Shown here piece by piece: positions 1 to 9,216 of a stretch of 16,944 bases of DNA. The notes beneath the pieces were generated by a model. That model searched no databases. It was not told the origin of the DNA and saw only the letters and a program-made list of their open reading frames with translations. Position numbers and translations under genes: made by a program. Every line of letters begins with the position of its first letter. Positions within the stretch are counted from its first letter, which is position 1. Source of the DNA: DASZTV01 sp035548055 (GTDB lineage: Bacteria > Actinomycetota > Actinomycetes > JAFAQI01). The stretch lies in the NCBI GenBank assembly GCA_035548055.1, contig DASZTL010000077.1, positions 1-16,944 on the forward strand, given 5' to 3'.

Positions 1-2560
<2,560 letters not shown>

Positions 2561-2564
<4 letters not shown>

Positions 2565-3139
2565 CCATCGGCTCGGGGGAGCCGCCGGCATTCGGTGGCG
2601 GGTCGCTCTCGGGCGGTCCGGTGTCCGCTGCCGGTGGACCGCTCCGGGCCGACCCGTCGACAGGTCGGGCGGGATCTTTGGCTCAGATGTCCGCGACAAC
2701 TGTGGCCCCAGGCGGCGCCGGGACAGCTCAGCGCGCCACCGTGACCGTGGGCAGCTCCGTGCCGGCACGCAAGCGCGGCCGGCGGGCTCGCCTCACCCTG
2801 AAGCGGATCGATCCCTGGTCGACGCTGAAGTTCTCGTTGGCCTACGGCCTGGTTGGCATGATCGTCCTCGTCGTTGCGGTCGTCGTGCTGTACGGCGTCA
2901 TCGACGCGATGGGCGTGATCGGGTCACTACGCAAGTTCCTCGACGACGTCAGCGACAGCAGCAGCGGTTCCGGGCTGGGTGAGTGGCTCAGCTTCAACCG
3001 GGTGCTGCTGGTGTCGTTCGTGGTCGGTCTGGTGAACGTCGTACTCTTCTCGGCCTTCGCGACGCTGACCGCCTTCATTTACAACGTGTGCACCGACATC
3101 ACCGGCGGCGTCGAGGTCACCCTCTCCGAGCGCGAGTAG
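2561..3139 (+). CDS. DUF3566 membrane protein downstream of gyrA
   Basis: This 192-residue protein matches the DUF3566 family found directly after gyrA in actinobacteria (the Rv0007 position in M. tuberculosis). Residues 1-65 are rich in Gly, Pro, Ser and Ala and look disordered. A basic stretch (ARKRGRRAR, about 69-77) precedes the first membrane helix (about 91-117). A Ser/Gly-rich loop follows, then a second helix (about 147-174). The conserved end reads YNVCTDITGGVEVTLSE. The GTG start at 2561 overlaps the gyrA stop as GTGA and has a strong ribosome site, GAGGAGGG, at about 2543-2550, so it is probably translationally coupled to gyrA. The molecular function is unknown; its position suggests a link to the cell envelope or division, which is inference. 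Confidence 0.9.
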
Positions 3140-3190
3140 AGCGGATGTGCCACGCGCCCCACTATGGCAATAGCAACGGCACATCCGCTC
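3139..3190. repeat. Perfect 13-bp inverted repeat overlapping the DUF3566 stop codon
   Basis: The arms GAGCGGATGTGCC (3139-3151) and GGCACATCCGCTC (3178-3190) are perfectly complementary, separated by 26 bases. The loop contains a second small hairpin, CTAT-GGCA-ATAG (3162-3173). The last base of the DUF3566 TAG stop is the first base of the left arm. No T tract follows on either strand, so it is not a classical intrinsic terminator. It could be a U-tract-free terminator, an RNA-processing or stability element, or one copy of an interspersed palindromic repeat. Confidence 0.75.
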
Positions 3191-3236
3191 CGGTAGGCTC
3201 GCTTGCCGCGGCGGGTGCTTCTGTGCCCGGCTCAGC

Positions 3237-3311
3237 GGGCCTGTAGCTCAGCTCGGTTAGAGCGCTTCCCTGATAAGGAAGAGGTCGATGGTTCAAGTCC
3301 ATCCAGGCCCA
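3237..3311 (+). tRNA. ileT: tRNA-Ile (GAU)
   Basis: A full cloverleaf can be drawn. The acceptor stem GGGCCTG (3237-3243) pairs with CAGGCCC (3304-3310), with discriminator A at 3311. The D arm is GCTC/GAGC. The anticodon arm is CTTCC-CTGATAA-GGAAG, giving anticodon GAT. The T arm is GATGG-TTCAAGT-CCATC. Length is 75 nt, and CCA is not encoded. The gene sits between DUF3566 and tRNA-Ala, as in mycobacteria. Confidence 0.98.
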
Positions 3312-3337
3312 CACAACGCAACGCAAGCTCCCCGCCA

Positions 3338-3410
3338 GGGGACGTAGCTCAATTGGCAGAGCACCGCCTTTGCAAGGCGGGGGTTAGGGGTTCGATTCCC
3401 CTCGTCTCCA
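3338..3410 (+). tRNA. alaT: tRNA-Ala (UGC)
   Basis: The acceptor stem GGGGACG (3338-3344) pairs with CGTCTCC (3403-3409) with one G-U pair, and discriminator A is at 3410. The anticodon arm is CCGCC-TTTGCAA-GGCGG, giving anticodon TGC. The T arm is AGGGG-TTCGATT-CCCCT. Length is 73 nt, and CCA is not encoded. It lies 26 bases after tRNA-Ile and is probably co-transcribed with it. Confidence 0.98.
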
Positions 3411-3425
3411 CAAATGTGACTCGCT

Positions 3426-3464
3426 CACCGGCGTAGGCCGGTGGCGGTACGCGCGCCACCGGCC
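3426..3464. terminator. Overlapping GC-rich hairpins between tRNA-Ala and the convergent cupredoxin gene
   Basis: Two mutually exclusive hairpins share bases. CACCGGC (3426-3432) pairs with GCCGGTG (3437-3443) around a GTAG loop. The stronger one pairs GGCCGGTGGCG (3436-3446) with CGCCACCGGCC (3454-3464), an 11-bp perfect stem with a 7-base loop. Lying between the tRNA pair and the 3' end of a convergent gene, it probably stops transcription from one or both sides. No U tract is present. Confidence 0.65.
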
Positions 3465-3499
3465 AACCCGCACTGTTCCCCTTCTCGAACCCCGCCTGC

Positions 3500-4648
3500 T
3501 CAGCGGTGATGGTGATGGTGATGCGGCCGCGGGTGAACGTGCAGCGTGTCGACCATCCCGAAGTAGGCATGCAGCGCACAGATGTAGCTGTAGACGCCAG
3601 CCTTGGTGAACGTGACGGTCAGACTCTTCGGCAGGTGGGTCAGCGATGGGGGCAGGCCCAGCACGAGGCCGGAGTTGAGTGCCTGCGCGCTGCCGGTGAA
3701 GTCCCCGTTGTGCCCTGGGTAGCGGGCACGCAGGTTGCCGTGGGTGGTGGTCGTGGTGTTCCACGACTGCTCCGGGTTGCACGGCGCGGCGCCGCACCCC
3801 GTCACCGGGTCGCCGAAGGTGATCGTGTGCGGCTCGCCCATGCTCGTGACGCGGAAGGTCACCTTGTCACCCACATTGATCTTGGTCGCCGGGCCGATGA
3901 AGCGCATCAACATGGCCCGCTCGTTCATCGCGCCGGCGATGATCACCGGGTGCCGACCGGTGCTGAGCCGGCGGTCCTGCTGCCGCGCCTGCGTGCGGAG
4001 CACCGCACCGGAGTCGAGATCGGCCTGGATCTGCGTCGCGTTCGTCGCGTCGATCTGCGCCTGGGTGGCCGGGTACGCCGTGCCGGCTGCCTGCACGACG
4101 ACGGTGCCGGTCATCGCCTGGCCGTGCACCAGGCAGTAGTAGGTGTAGGTCCCCGGCGCGAGGGTGGCCGGGAAGGTGAGCGTGTAGCTGTCGGTCAGCG
4201 CGATGGTCGGTGGGAACGGCAGCTCCGGTCCGGGTGGCGACGAGGTCATCACGCCGGAGTTGTAGTACGACGTGCCGTCGTAGGAGGTCCCGCCGTGCGG
4301 CGCGGTCTGCACCGGTGAGCCGAGGTCGAACCCGGTTTGCGGTAGCGCGCACAGCGCGTCCTCGGGGCACGGGTTCGCCGTCGAGAGGAAGGTCACCGTG
4401 TGCGGTTCGGCCGAGTTGGCCTTCCAGGTGATGGAGTCACCCTGGTCGATGGTGATCTGGCTGGGGTAGAAGCCCATGGTCTGGATCGACCCTTTCGGCG
4501 TCTGCGCGCCGACCGTGACCTGCCAGCTTTGGGCTGCCGGCGAGGCTGCTGGCGCAGCAGCCGCGGATCCGGCCAGCAGGCCGAGGCCGGCCAGGACTGC
4601 ACTTGACGCGACACCGATGACTCTTCGGGTGGTTGTCCCCACGATCAT
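3500..4648 (-). CDS. Secreted two-domain cupredoxin (type 1 copper protein) with natural C-terminal His6
   Basis: The protein has 382 residues from the ATG at 4648. That start is chosen because GGAG lies 7 bases upstream and the product then begins with a clean export signal, MIVGTTTRRVIGVASS followed by an Ala-rich stretch ending near residue 33; the RR makes Tat export possible. Two plastocyanin/azurin-like domains follow. Domain 1 (about 41-187) has the likely copper ligands His83 (EPHTV), Cys172, His175 and Met179 (CLVHGQAM). Domain 2 (about 235-372) has His274 (EPHTI), Cys357, His360 and Met365 (CALHAYFGM). Both full ligand sets are therefore present. Extra Cys pairs (94/100 and 285/290) may form disulfides. 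The tail HVHPRPHHHHHHR could bind metal. Copper electron transfer or copper handling outside the membrane is the likely role; the partner is unknown. Confidence 0.88.
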   Translation of the reverse strand: MIVGTTTRRVIGVASSAVLAGLGLLAGSAAAAPAASPAAQSWQVTVGAQTPKGSIQTMGFYPSQITIDQGDSITWKANSAEPHTVTFLSTANPCPEDALCALPQTGFDLGSPVQTAPHGGTSYDGTSYYNSGVMTSSPPGPELPFPPTIALTDSYTLTFPATLAPGTYTYYCLVHGQAMTGTVVVQAAGTAYPATQAQIDATNATQIQADLDSGAVLRTQARQQDRRLSTGRHPVIIAGAMNERAMLMRFIGPATKINVGDKVTFRVTSMGEPHTITFGDPVTGCGAAPCNPEQSWNTTTTTHGNLRARYPGHNGDFTGSAQALNSGLVLGLPPSLTHLPKSLTVTFTKAGVYSYICALHAYFGMVDTLHVHPRPHHHHHHR

Positions 4649-4754
4649 GAGCGATCTCCATTCCCGAGGTACGCGAGTCGCCCGGCCCGACTCACCGCCG
4701 AGTAACCCCAACCCCCTGCAACGATTGGCTAACGCAACAATCTGGCGAAGGTGG

Positions 4755-4782
4755 CTTATCAAGGACGAATCGCGCCTGTCAA
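4755..4782 (-). promoter_or_regulatory. Predicted housekeeping promoter of the cupredoxin gene
   Basis: On the minus strand a perfect -35 TTGACA (4782-4777) is followed, 16 bases later, by GATAAG (4760-4755), a fair -10 match. It starts immediately after the stop codon of the upstream gene (4791-4793) and predicts a transcript start near 4748, giving a leader of roughly 100 nt before the ATG at 4648. The leader can form GAGTCG/CGACTC (4675-4680 with 4688-4693). A short palindrome, ACCCTGGGGT (4782-4791), abuts the -35 box and could be an operator, but this is weak. Confidence 0.55.
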
Positions 4783-4790
4783 CCCTGGGG

Positions 4791-6050
4791 TCAGCAGTGC
4801 GGCGGCCAGCTGTTCGGCAGCGCGGGCCGGCCGCGCCCCGTCATCGCCAGTGGCAGTCCGGCGGTGACCAGGGCGTTCTCCGCGCCGATGAATGCCCGTA
4901 CCTCCTGGGTCTCGGGGGAGATCGCGCGGGCGCGGGCTAGTGCGTTGCCAGTCAGCGGATGCTCGACGGCACGGAAGAGCTTGGCGACTCCGGCAACGCC
5001 GTAGGCATGGAGCGCCTTCTCGAGCGAGTAGACGCCCACCGTGCCGGTGGTAAGCGCCGCCGCGAGCCGGGTGTCGGCGACGAGCCGTTGCAAGTGCCCG
5101 GCGTACGGCCCGACTCCCGCCTCGCCGAGGGTGAACGTTGCCGCTGTGCCGTACCAGTGCCTCATCGCCTCGACGTACGACGCGTTCAGCGACGATCCGG
5201 GATCAACGCCGATCAGGCTGGCGTAGACCGAGCGCAGCGACATGAACGAGACTTCGCGGAAGGTACCGGGCTCCGGAAGCGGCATGTCGAGACCGTCGGA
5301 CAGCGCGACGTCGCCGTCGGCGATGTCGTCGAACAAGAAGGCGTATGCCGCTGCGATCGCCGGATAGTGGTGCCGCTCGAGCCAGCCGGCGATCCGGGTG
5401 ACGCCGCGCATCGCCGCGCACTGGTGTGCCGGGCCCACGTTGCGGTCGAGCATCGCGATGACGGGAAGCGGGTCGTGCGTCACGTTGCTCGACTTCGCGG
5501 TGTCCGGAAGCGGTGACTCGAGATCGAGCAAGACCGCTTCGGGCCGGAACTCGACTCGCCGTGCCCATGCGGCAAAGTCGCGTACCGCCCGCTTGTACTC
5601 CTCGATGTTGTCCTCGGTAAGCCAGTACCCGTCGGCGTAGGGGACGGTCAACCATGCGACGACCCCGACCTGGTGATGCGAGGCGGTGCGAAGGAACGGC
5701 AAGAGCTCCCCGAAGCGCGGCATGCCTTTGGGCACTGGCCCGAAGTCGCGCCGCCAACGCAGGTTCACCGTCAGCAGCGCCTTTCGATGGCTGAGCAGGT
5801 GCCAGACCGCAGGCGTGTATTCGCTGAAGTCACGTCGCACCGTCCAGTAGGTGCGGGGGTCGGGGACTTCGCCGGTCGTGAAGCCGTGGAGGGTGGAGTC
5901 CTCCTCGCCGGCAGCGAACACCAAGCGGGAATGAGTTGCGTCACCGGAATCCGCCGACACGGCGGGCCTCGGGTGGGCGACGGAGATGGCGGGCGCCGAC
6001 ACGGGCAGCAGCACTGCGGCTACTGCGGCCGCGAGCGACCCGCCTCGCAC
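4791..6050 (-). CDS. Secreted protein of unknown function with a TIM-barrel-like pattern
   Basis: I do not recognise the family. The 419-residue product starts with GTG at 6050, preceded by GGGAG five bases away, and begins with a signal peptide (about 1-25, Ala/Val-rich). The body shows alternating short hydrophobic strands and helices: ALLTVNLRW (91-99), VGVVAWLTVP (128-137), AVLLDLESP (172-180), REVSFMSLRSVY (265-276), AATFTLGEAGVG (303-314) and TVGVYSLEKAL (337-347). This spacing suggests a (beta/alpha)8 barrel like those of glycoside hydrolases. Acidic residues at strand ends (D176, E178, E310) are candidate catalytic residues; this is inference. Its GTG start overlaps the tetR stop by one base (TAGTG), so the two are probably co-translated. 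Confidence 0.7.
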   Translation of the reverse strand: MRGGSLAAAVAAVLLPVSAPAISVAHPRPAVSADSGDATHSRLVFAAGEEDSTLHGFTTGEVPDPRTYWTVRRDFSEYTPAVWHLLSHRKALLTVNLRWRRDFGPVPKGMPRFGELLPFLRTASHHQVGVVAWLTVPYADGYWLTEDNIEEYKRAVRDFAAWARRVEFRPEAVLLDLESPLPDTAKSSNVTHDPLPVIAMLDRNVGPAHQCAAMRGVTRIAGWLERHHYPAIAAAYAFLFDDIADGDVALSDGLDMPLPEPGTFREVSFMSLRSVYASLIGVDPGSSLNASYVEAMRHWYGTAATFTLGEAGVGPYAGHLQRLVADTRLAAALTTGTVGVYSLEKALHAYGVAGVAKLFRAVEHPLTGNALARARAISPETQEVRAFIGAENALVTAGLPLAMTGRGRPALPNSWPPHC

Positions 6051-6643
6051 TAGGACTCCCAGTCCCGCCTCGACCGAGGGCCGAAGATCTCACGGAGGGC
6101 GTCGGTCCACACGCTGCCCGGGATCGTCGGATCGGCTGCTCGCTGCGCGGCCACGCCCATGAGCATGCCGAGCAACGCAATGGCCGTCGTTTCGCTGATC
6201 TCGGTGCCCAGGCACTCCGCCGCCAGCTCACGTGCACGTTGCCGCAGCCGCGCGTAACGCGCTGCCGTCGCGGCCAGGTAGGAGTCGTCGTTCGCGCTTG
6301 ACGCCGCGATCTCGAGGTCCAGTCGCATCCACGCGGGGTTGCCCACCGAATCCTCGGCCCACCTGCTCAGTGCCTCCAGCCAGTTCGGCTCACGCAACGC
6401 GAGCCTCAGCTGTTCGTCGACCTCGTCGCACAGGCTGTCGATGACTGCGATCCCCATCGCGGTCTTGCTGGCGAAGTTGGAGTAGACCGCGCCACGCGTG
6501 AACCCGGCCGCTTCGCCGATCTGCTCGAGCGTCGTCGCGCGAAAGCCATTGCGAAGAAACAGATCCGTCGCCGCCGACACGATCCGTTGGCGGGTGCGCT
6601 CCTGGCTTTCGGCGCGGGTCAGCCGGCCAGCCGGCGCGCTCAT
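6050..6643 (-). CDS. TetR/AcrR-family transcriptional regulator
   Basis: The 197-residue protein has the family's N-terminal DNA-binding domain: RQRIVSAATDLFLRNGFRATTLEQIGEAAGFTRGAVYSNFASK (19-61), with the helix-turn-helix at about 38-57. The rest is the helical, less conserved ligand-binding and dimerisation domain, so the inducer cannot be predicted. The only reasonable start is the ATG at 6643, where the ribosome site is weak (GTGGG directly adjoining), so a leaderless or short-leader transcript is possible. It is divergent from the oxygenase gene at 6720 across a 76-bp gap containing two palindromes, the usual arrangement for a TetR repressor controlling itself and its divergent neighbour. 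It overlaps the secreted-protein gene downstream. Confidence 0.93.
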   Translation of the reverse strand: MSAPAGRLTRAESQERTRQRIVSAATDLFLRNGFRATTLEQIGEAAGFTRGAVYSNFASKTAMGIAVIDSLCDEVDEQLRLALREPNWLEALSRWAEDSVGNPAWMRLDLEIAASSANDDSYLAATAARYARLRQRARELAAECLGTEISETTAIALLGMLMGVAAQRAADPTIPGSVWTDALREIFGPRSRRDWES

Positions 6644-6666
6644 CCCACAACCAGCGTTACGATACC

Positions 6667-6678
6667 GTGAGGCCTCAC
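6667..6678. promoter_or_regulatory. Perfect 12-bp palindrome in the tetR/oxygenase divergent gap
   Basis: GTGAGGCCTCAC is fully self-complementary. It lies between the divergent starts at 6643 and 6720 and only two bases from a second palindrome, so it is a candidate binding site for the adjacent TetR protein or part of a double operator. Confidence 0.5.
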
Positions 6679-6680
6679 AT

Positions 6681-6697
6681 ACTCAGAATATCTGAGT
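6681..6697. promoter_or_regulatory. 17-bp palindrome, candidate TetR operator
   Basis: ACTCAGA-ATA-TCTGAGT has perfect 7-base arms around a 3-base centre, a size typical of TetR-family operators. It is 22 bases upstream of the oxygenase ATG at 6720, so a bound dimer would probably overlap that gene's promoter or transcript start. It is AT-richer than its surroundings. Confidence 0.6.
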
Positions 6698-6719
6698 TCG
6701 CCGTGCGAAGTGGGATCTC

Positions 6720-7640
6720 ATGAACGCGTTGCAGCGGGGAATCGTCGGCTCCATCGAGAAGGTCAGCGGGCGCCATGACGACCCCGCCGTGTACGGCGGC
6801 CCGGCCGGCGACCCGGGCTTGTGCGGTCCGGACAGCGTCTCCTGGAAGATCAACGGTGACGTCGGCGCCGTCGGGCGGGCCGGGACGAGCGCGATCGTCA
6901 TGGAGCTGCTGCACCCGTCGGTGATGGCCGGTGTCCAGCAGCTCTCCACCTACCGGGAGGACCCGTTCCGGCGGGCGCGGACGACGCTCGGCTACGTCCT
7001 GACCACGACGTTCGGCAACACCGAAGCCGCGACCGGCCTGATCGACCAGGTCAAGCGAATCCACGGCTACGTCGAGGGCAAGCGTCCCGACGGCGTACCG
7101 TTCCGAGCACTCGACCCGCAGCTGCTCGCCTGGGTCCACACGATGATTCCGTGGATGATCATCCGCAGCTACGAGCGCTACAACGCCCCGCTCACCGCCG
7201 AAGAGAAGGACCGCTATCTCGCCGAGCAAGCCGTCATCGGGCGGATGGCCGGCGGCGAAGGCGTCCCCGGGTCCATGGCCGAGCTCGAAGAGTTCGTGCA
7301 AGCGATGCGCCCGTATCTCGCCGTCACCGGCCAGCTCATGGAGTTCTTCGACTTCCTCCTGACCGCGCCGTTCCTGCCGAGCGGCACCCCGCCGGCGATC
7401 GACCGCGCCTTGCACTCCTACTTCGTGCGGGCCGGCATGAGCCTGGCGCCGGACTGGGTGCGGCGGATGACCGGGTACTACCACTCGCCGCTGCGTCAGA
7501 AGCTGGTCGTCGAGCCCTACCTGCGCTTCGACGCCAGGCTCACCCGGTGGGCTTTCGGCGAACCGGCGTACGTCGCGCTGGCGAAGGCGCGAGCGTCAGG
7601 AGACGGTGCCGAGCAGCGGGCTCGTAGCATCGCCACTTAG
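6720..7640 (+). CDS. MpaB / latex-clearing-type oxygenase family protein (DUF2236)
   Basis: The 306-residue protein fits the MpaB oxygenase family (formerly DUF2236), which includes rubber oxygenase Lcp, a b-type haem protein, and fungal MpaB; most bacterial members have no known substrate. Family-like features are the segment SWKINGDVGAVGRAGTSAIVMELLHPSV (41-68) with its conserved HP (65-66), the TYREDPFRRARTTLGYV stretch (77-93), VKRIHGYVEG (111-120) and LDPQLLAWVHTM (131-142). Haem ligation by His is known for Lcp; which His acts here is not certain. No signal peptide is seen. The ATG at 6720 has a modest ribosome site (AAGTGGG). It is divergent from tetR with palindromes between, and lies 30 bases before the nuclease-fold gene, with which it may be co-transcribed. 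Confidence 0.85.
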   Translation: MNALQRGIVGSIEKVSGRHDDPAVYGGPAGDPGLCGPDSVSWKINGDVGAVGRAGTSAIVMELLHPSVMAGVQQLSTYREDPFRRARTTLGYVLTTTFGNTEAATGLIDQVKRIHGYVEGKRPDGVPFRALDPQLLAWVHTMIPWMIIRSYERYNAPLTAEEKDRYLAEQAVIGRMAGGEGVPGSMAELEEFVQAMRPYLAVTGQLMEFFDFLLTAPFLPSGTPPAIDRALHSYFVRAGMSLAPDWVRRMTGYYHSPLRQKLVVEPYLRFDARLTRWAFGEPAYVALAKARASGDGAEQRARSIAT

Positions 7641-7670
7641 ACCGTCTCTCATCAGATCCGGGGAGCCACG

Positions 7671-9197
7671 ATGCTGCGAGCCCGATCGAACCGCCGCCCC
7701 GTCGCCGTTGCCGTGGGTGCGGTGCTTGCGGCCAGCACCGCGATACTGATCGCTCCCGCCGACCCGGCGCTGGCAGTCGGCACCCCCCACCTGAAGGTCA
7801 CCGGCGTCGGGCATCACTCGTTCACGGTGGCGGTCAGCGGCACGTCCGGGCGGTTCAAGCTGTATGCCGCGCAGACCATCAAGGGTGTGGCGGTTGCGAA
7901 CTTCGGCACCGCGGAGTCCTCGTCGTGGACCCACTCCCACCACGTCACCATCACGGGTCTGAAGTACTCGATCCATCCGTACTACTACCGGCTGATCGCG
8001 GAGTCGGGCGGTCATCATGCGTATTCGGTGACCGAGGGACCCGTCGGGCTGGCGCCGAGCAAGCCGACAAATCTGAACCTCACCGGCACCGGAGTGCTTT
8101 CGCTCAACTGGGACAGCGGCGCGGCGACGGGCTACCAAGTCGTCCAGGCGACGAATGCGGGCCTGACCGAGCACCGCAAGGTGTACACCTTGCACGGTCT
8201 CGACCAGCAGTTCACGCCCTACGGGCTGACCCCCGGCACGCCGTACTTCTTCGCTGTTCGAGCGCGAAACCGCACCACGAGCTCCGGTCTCACGCCTCCC
8301 GTCTCGGGCACCCCGTCGGCGTCTCAGCAAGCGGTGTCGGTGATGACCTACAACGTGCGTGAGGCGCGGCTGGACGGTCAGTCGGAGGGCGGCGGCACGG
8401 TCGCGCCGTGGGCACAGCGCAAGGTGCCCGCGGCCGAGTTGATCAAGTCCGCGCATCCCGACTTCGTGATGCTCGAGGAAGCGGCGTCGTTCGCGCCGAC
8501 CTCGCCGACCCGACAAGTGGATGACCTCCGCGACCAGCTCAACAGCGACGGCGTCAAGTATGACCTCGCGGTCACCGAGATCCCGCCGCCGCAGAAGCAC
8601 TACCACCGGACCGGGGTGTACATCCTCTACAACCCGGACAACTACCGACCCGTCGGACGCGGCGACCACTGGGCGCTGGGCGAGAGTCGGTGGGCGGTCT
8701 ACCAGGCCTTCGGCAAGGTCGGCAGCAACTCGAAGGTGTTGATGGTTGCCTTCCACCTCCTCGTGGGAGTCCACCCCGGGTACGACGCGAAGCGGCAAGC
8801 CGAGGTCGAGAGCATGCTGCAGCAGGCCCACAGCTACAACTCATCGCACGGCAACCTGCCGATCATCTACGGCGGCGACACCAACAGCCAGGCGTTCGTC
8901 CACAAGAACGGGTCCACCCGGCACGAGTTCGACGGCGCTCGCGCTGCGTTCCGTGCGGAGGGCATCGACGGCGCCAGCGACGCAGCGCAGTCCCGCACCC
9001 ACGCGAAGTTCAACAGCGGGAACGGCTACAAGCGCCGGCCGCCAAGGAACGGCATCTACCTCGACGACCTGTTCGCTCCACCGGGTGTCGCCGTCTCGAG
9101 TTGGAAGATGCTGCTCAAGCTCAGGCACGGCAAGTTCGTCGGGACGATTCCGTCGGACCACAATCCGATCGTCGCGACCATGCACTACCCGGCCTGA
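7671..9197 (+). CDS. Secreted fibronectin-III plus endonuclease/exonuclease/phosphatase-fold protein
   Basis: This 508-residue protein has a signal peptide (about 1-36, RARSNRR then an Ala/Val core ending ALA-VG). A beta-rich region (37-125) of unknown type follows, then a fibronectin type III domain (about 129-217, with SKPTNLNLTGTGVLSLNWDS and TPGTPYFFAVRARN). The C-terminal half (222-508) is a Mg-dependent EEP domain with all hallmark motifs: MTYNVRE (225-231), FVMLEEA (265-271), FHL (361-363), GGDTNS (401-406) and SDHNP (495-499). The family cleaves phosphodiester bonds in nucleic acids, sphingomyelin or phosphoinositides, so an extracellular nuclease or phosphodiesterase is likely; the substrate cannot be read from sequence. 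GGGGAG lies 6 bases before the ATG. The gene ends at a strong terminator. Confidence 0.88.
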   Translation: MLRARSNRRPVAVAVGAVLAASTAILIAPADPALAVGTPHLKVTGVGHHSFTVAVSGTSGRFKLYAAQTIKGVAVANFGTAESSSWTHSHHVTITGLKYSIHPYYYRLIAESGGHHAYSVTEGPVGLAPSKPTNLNLTGTGVLSLNWDSGAATGYQVVQATNAGLTEHRKVYTLHGLDQQFTPYGLTPGTPYFFAVRARNRTTSSGLTPPVSGTPSASQQAVSVMTYNVREARLDGQSEGGGTVAPWAQRKVPAAELIKSAHPDFVMLEEAASFAPTSPTRQVDDLRDQLNSDGVKYDLAVTEIPPPQKHYHRTGVYILYNPDNYRPVGRGDHWALGESRWAVYQAFGKVGSNSKVLMVAFHLLVGVHPGYDAKRQAEVESMLQQAHSYNSSHGNLPIIYGGDTNSQAFVHKNGSTRHEFDGARAAFRAEGIDGASDAAQSRTHAKFNSGNGYKRRPPRNGIYLDDLFAPPGVAVSSWKMLLKLRHGKFVGTIPSDHNPIVATMHYPA

Positions 9198-9216
9198 GCC
9201 GAGCTGCATTCAGCAC

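Noticed and set aside
3203..3436. Plus-strand open frame across the tRNA genes
   Set aside because: It spans two clear tRNA cloverleafs; the translated product is a by-product of tRNA sequence.
3500..3533. NotI-like GCGGCCGC followed by a His6 codon run, suggesting vector contamination
   Set aside because: The run is followed by an Arg codon and a stop, then by genomic sequence and a normal tRNA locus in the conserved gyrA order; no vector sequence is visible. A natural His-rich tail is the simpler reading.
4649..4762. N-terminal extension of the cupredoxin gene to the ATG at 4762
   Set aside because: It would place 38 residues before the export signal and put the start inside the predicted promoter region; the ATG at 4648 has a good ribosome site and a clean signal peptide.
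7596..8831. Minus-strand open frame of 411 codons opposite the FN3-EEP gene
   Set aside because: It is antisense to a gene with intact catalytic motifs on the plus strand, has no recognisable domain and overlaps the neighbouring oxygenase end.
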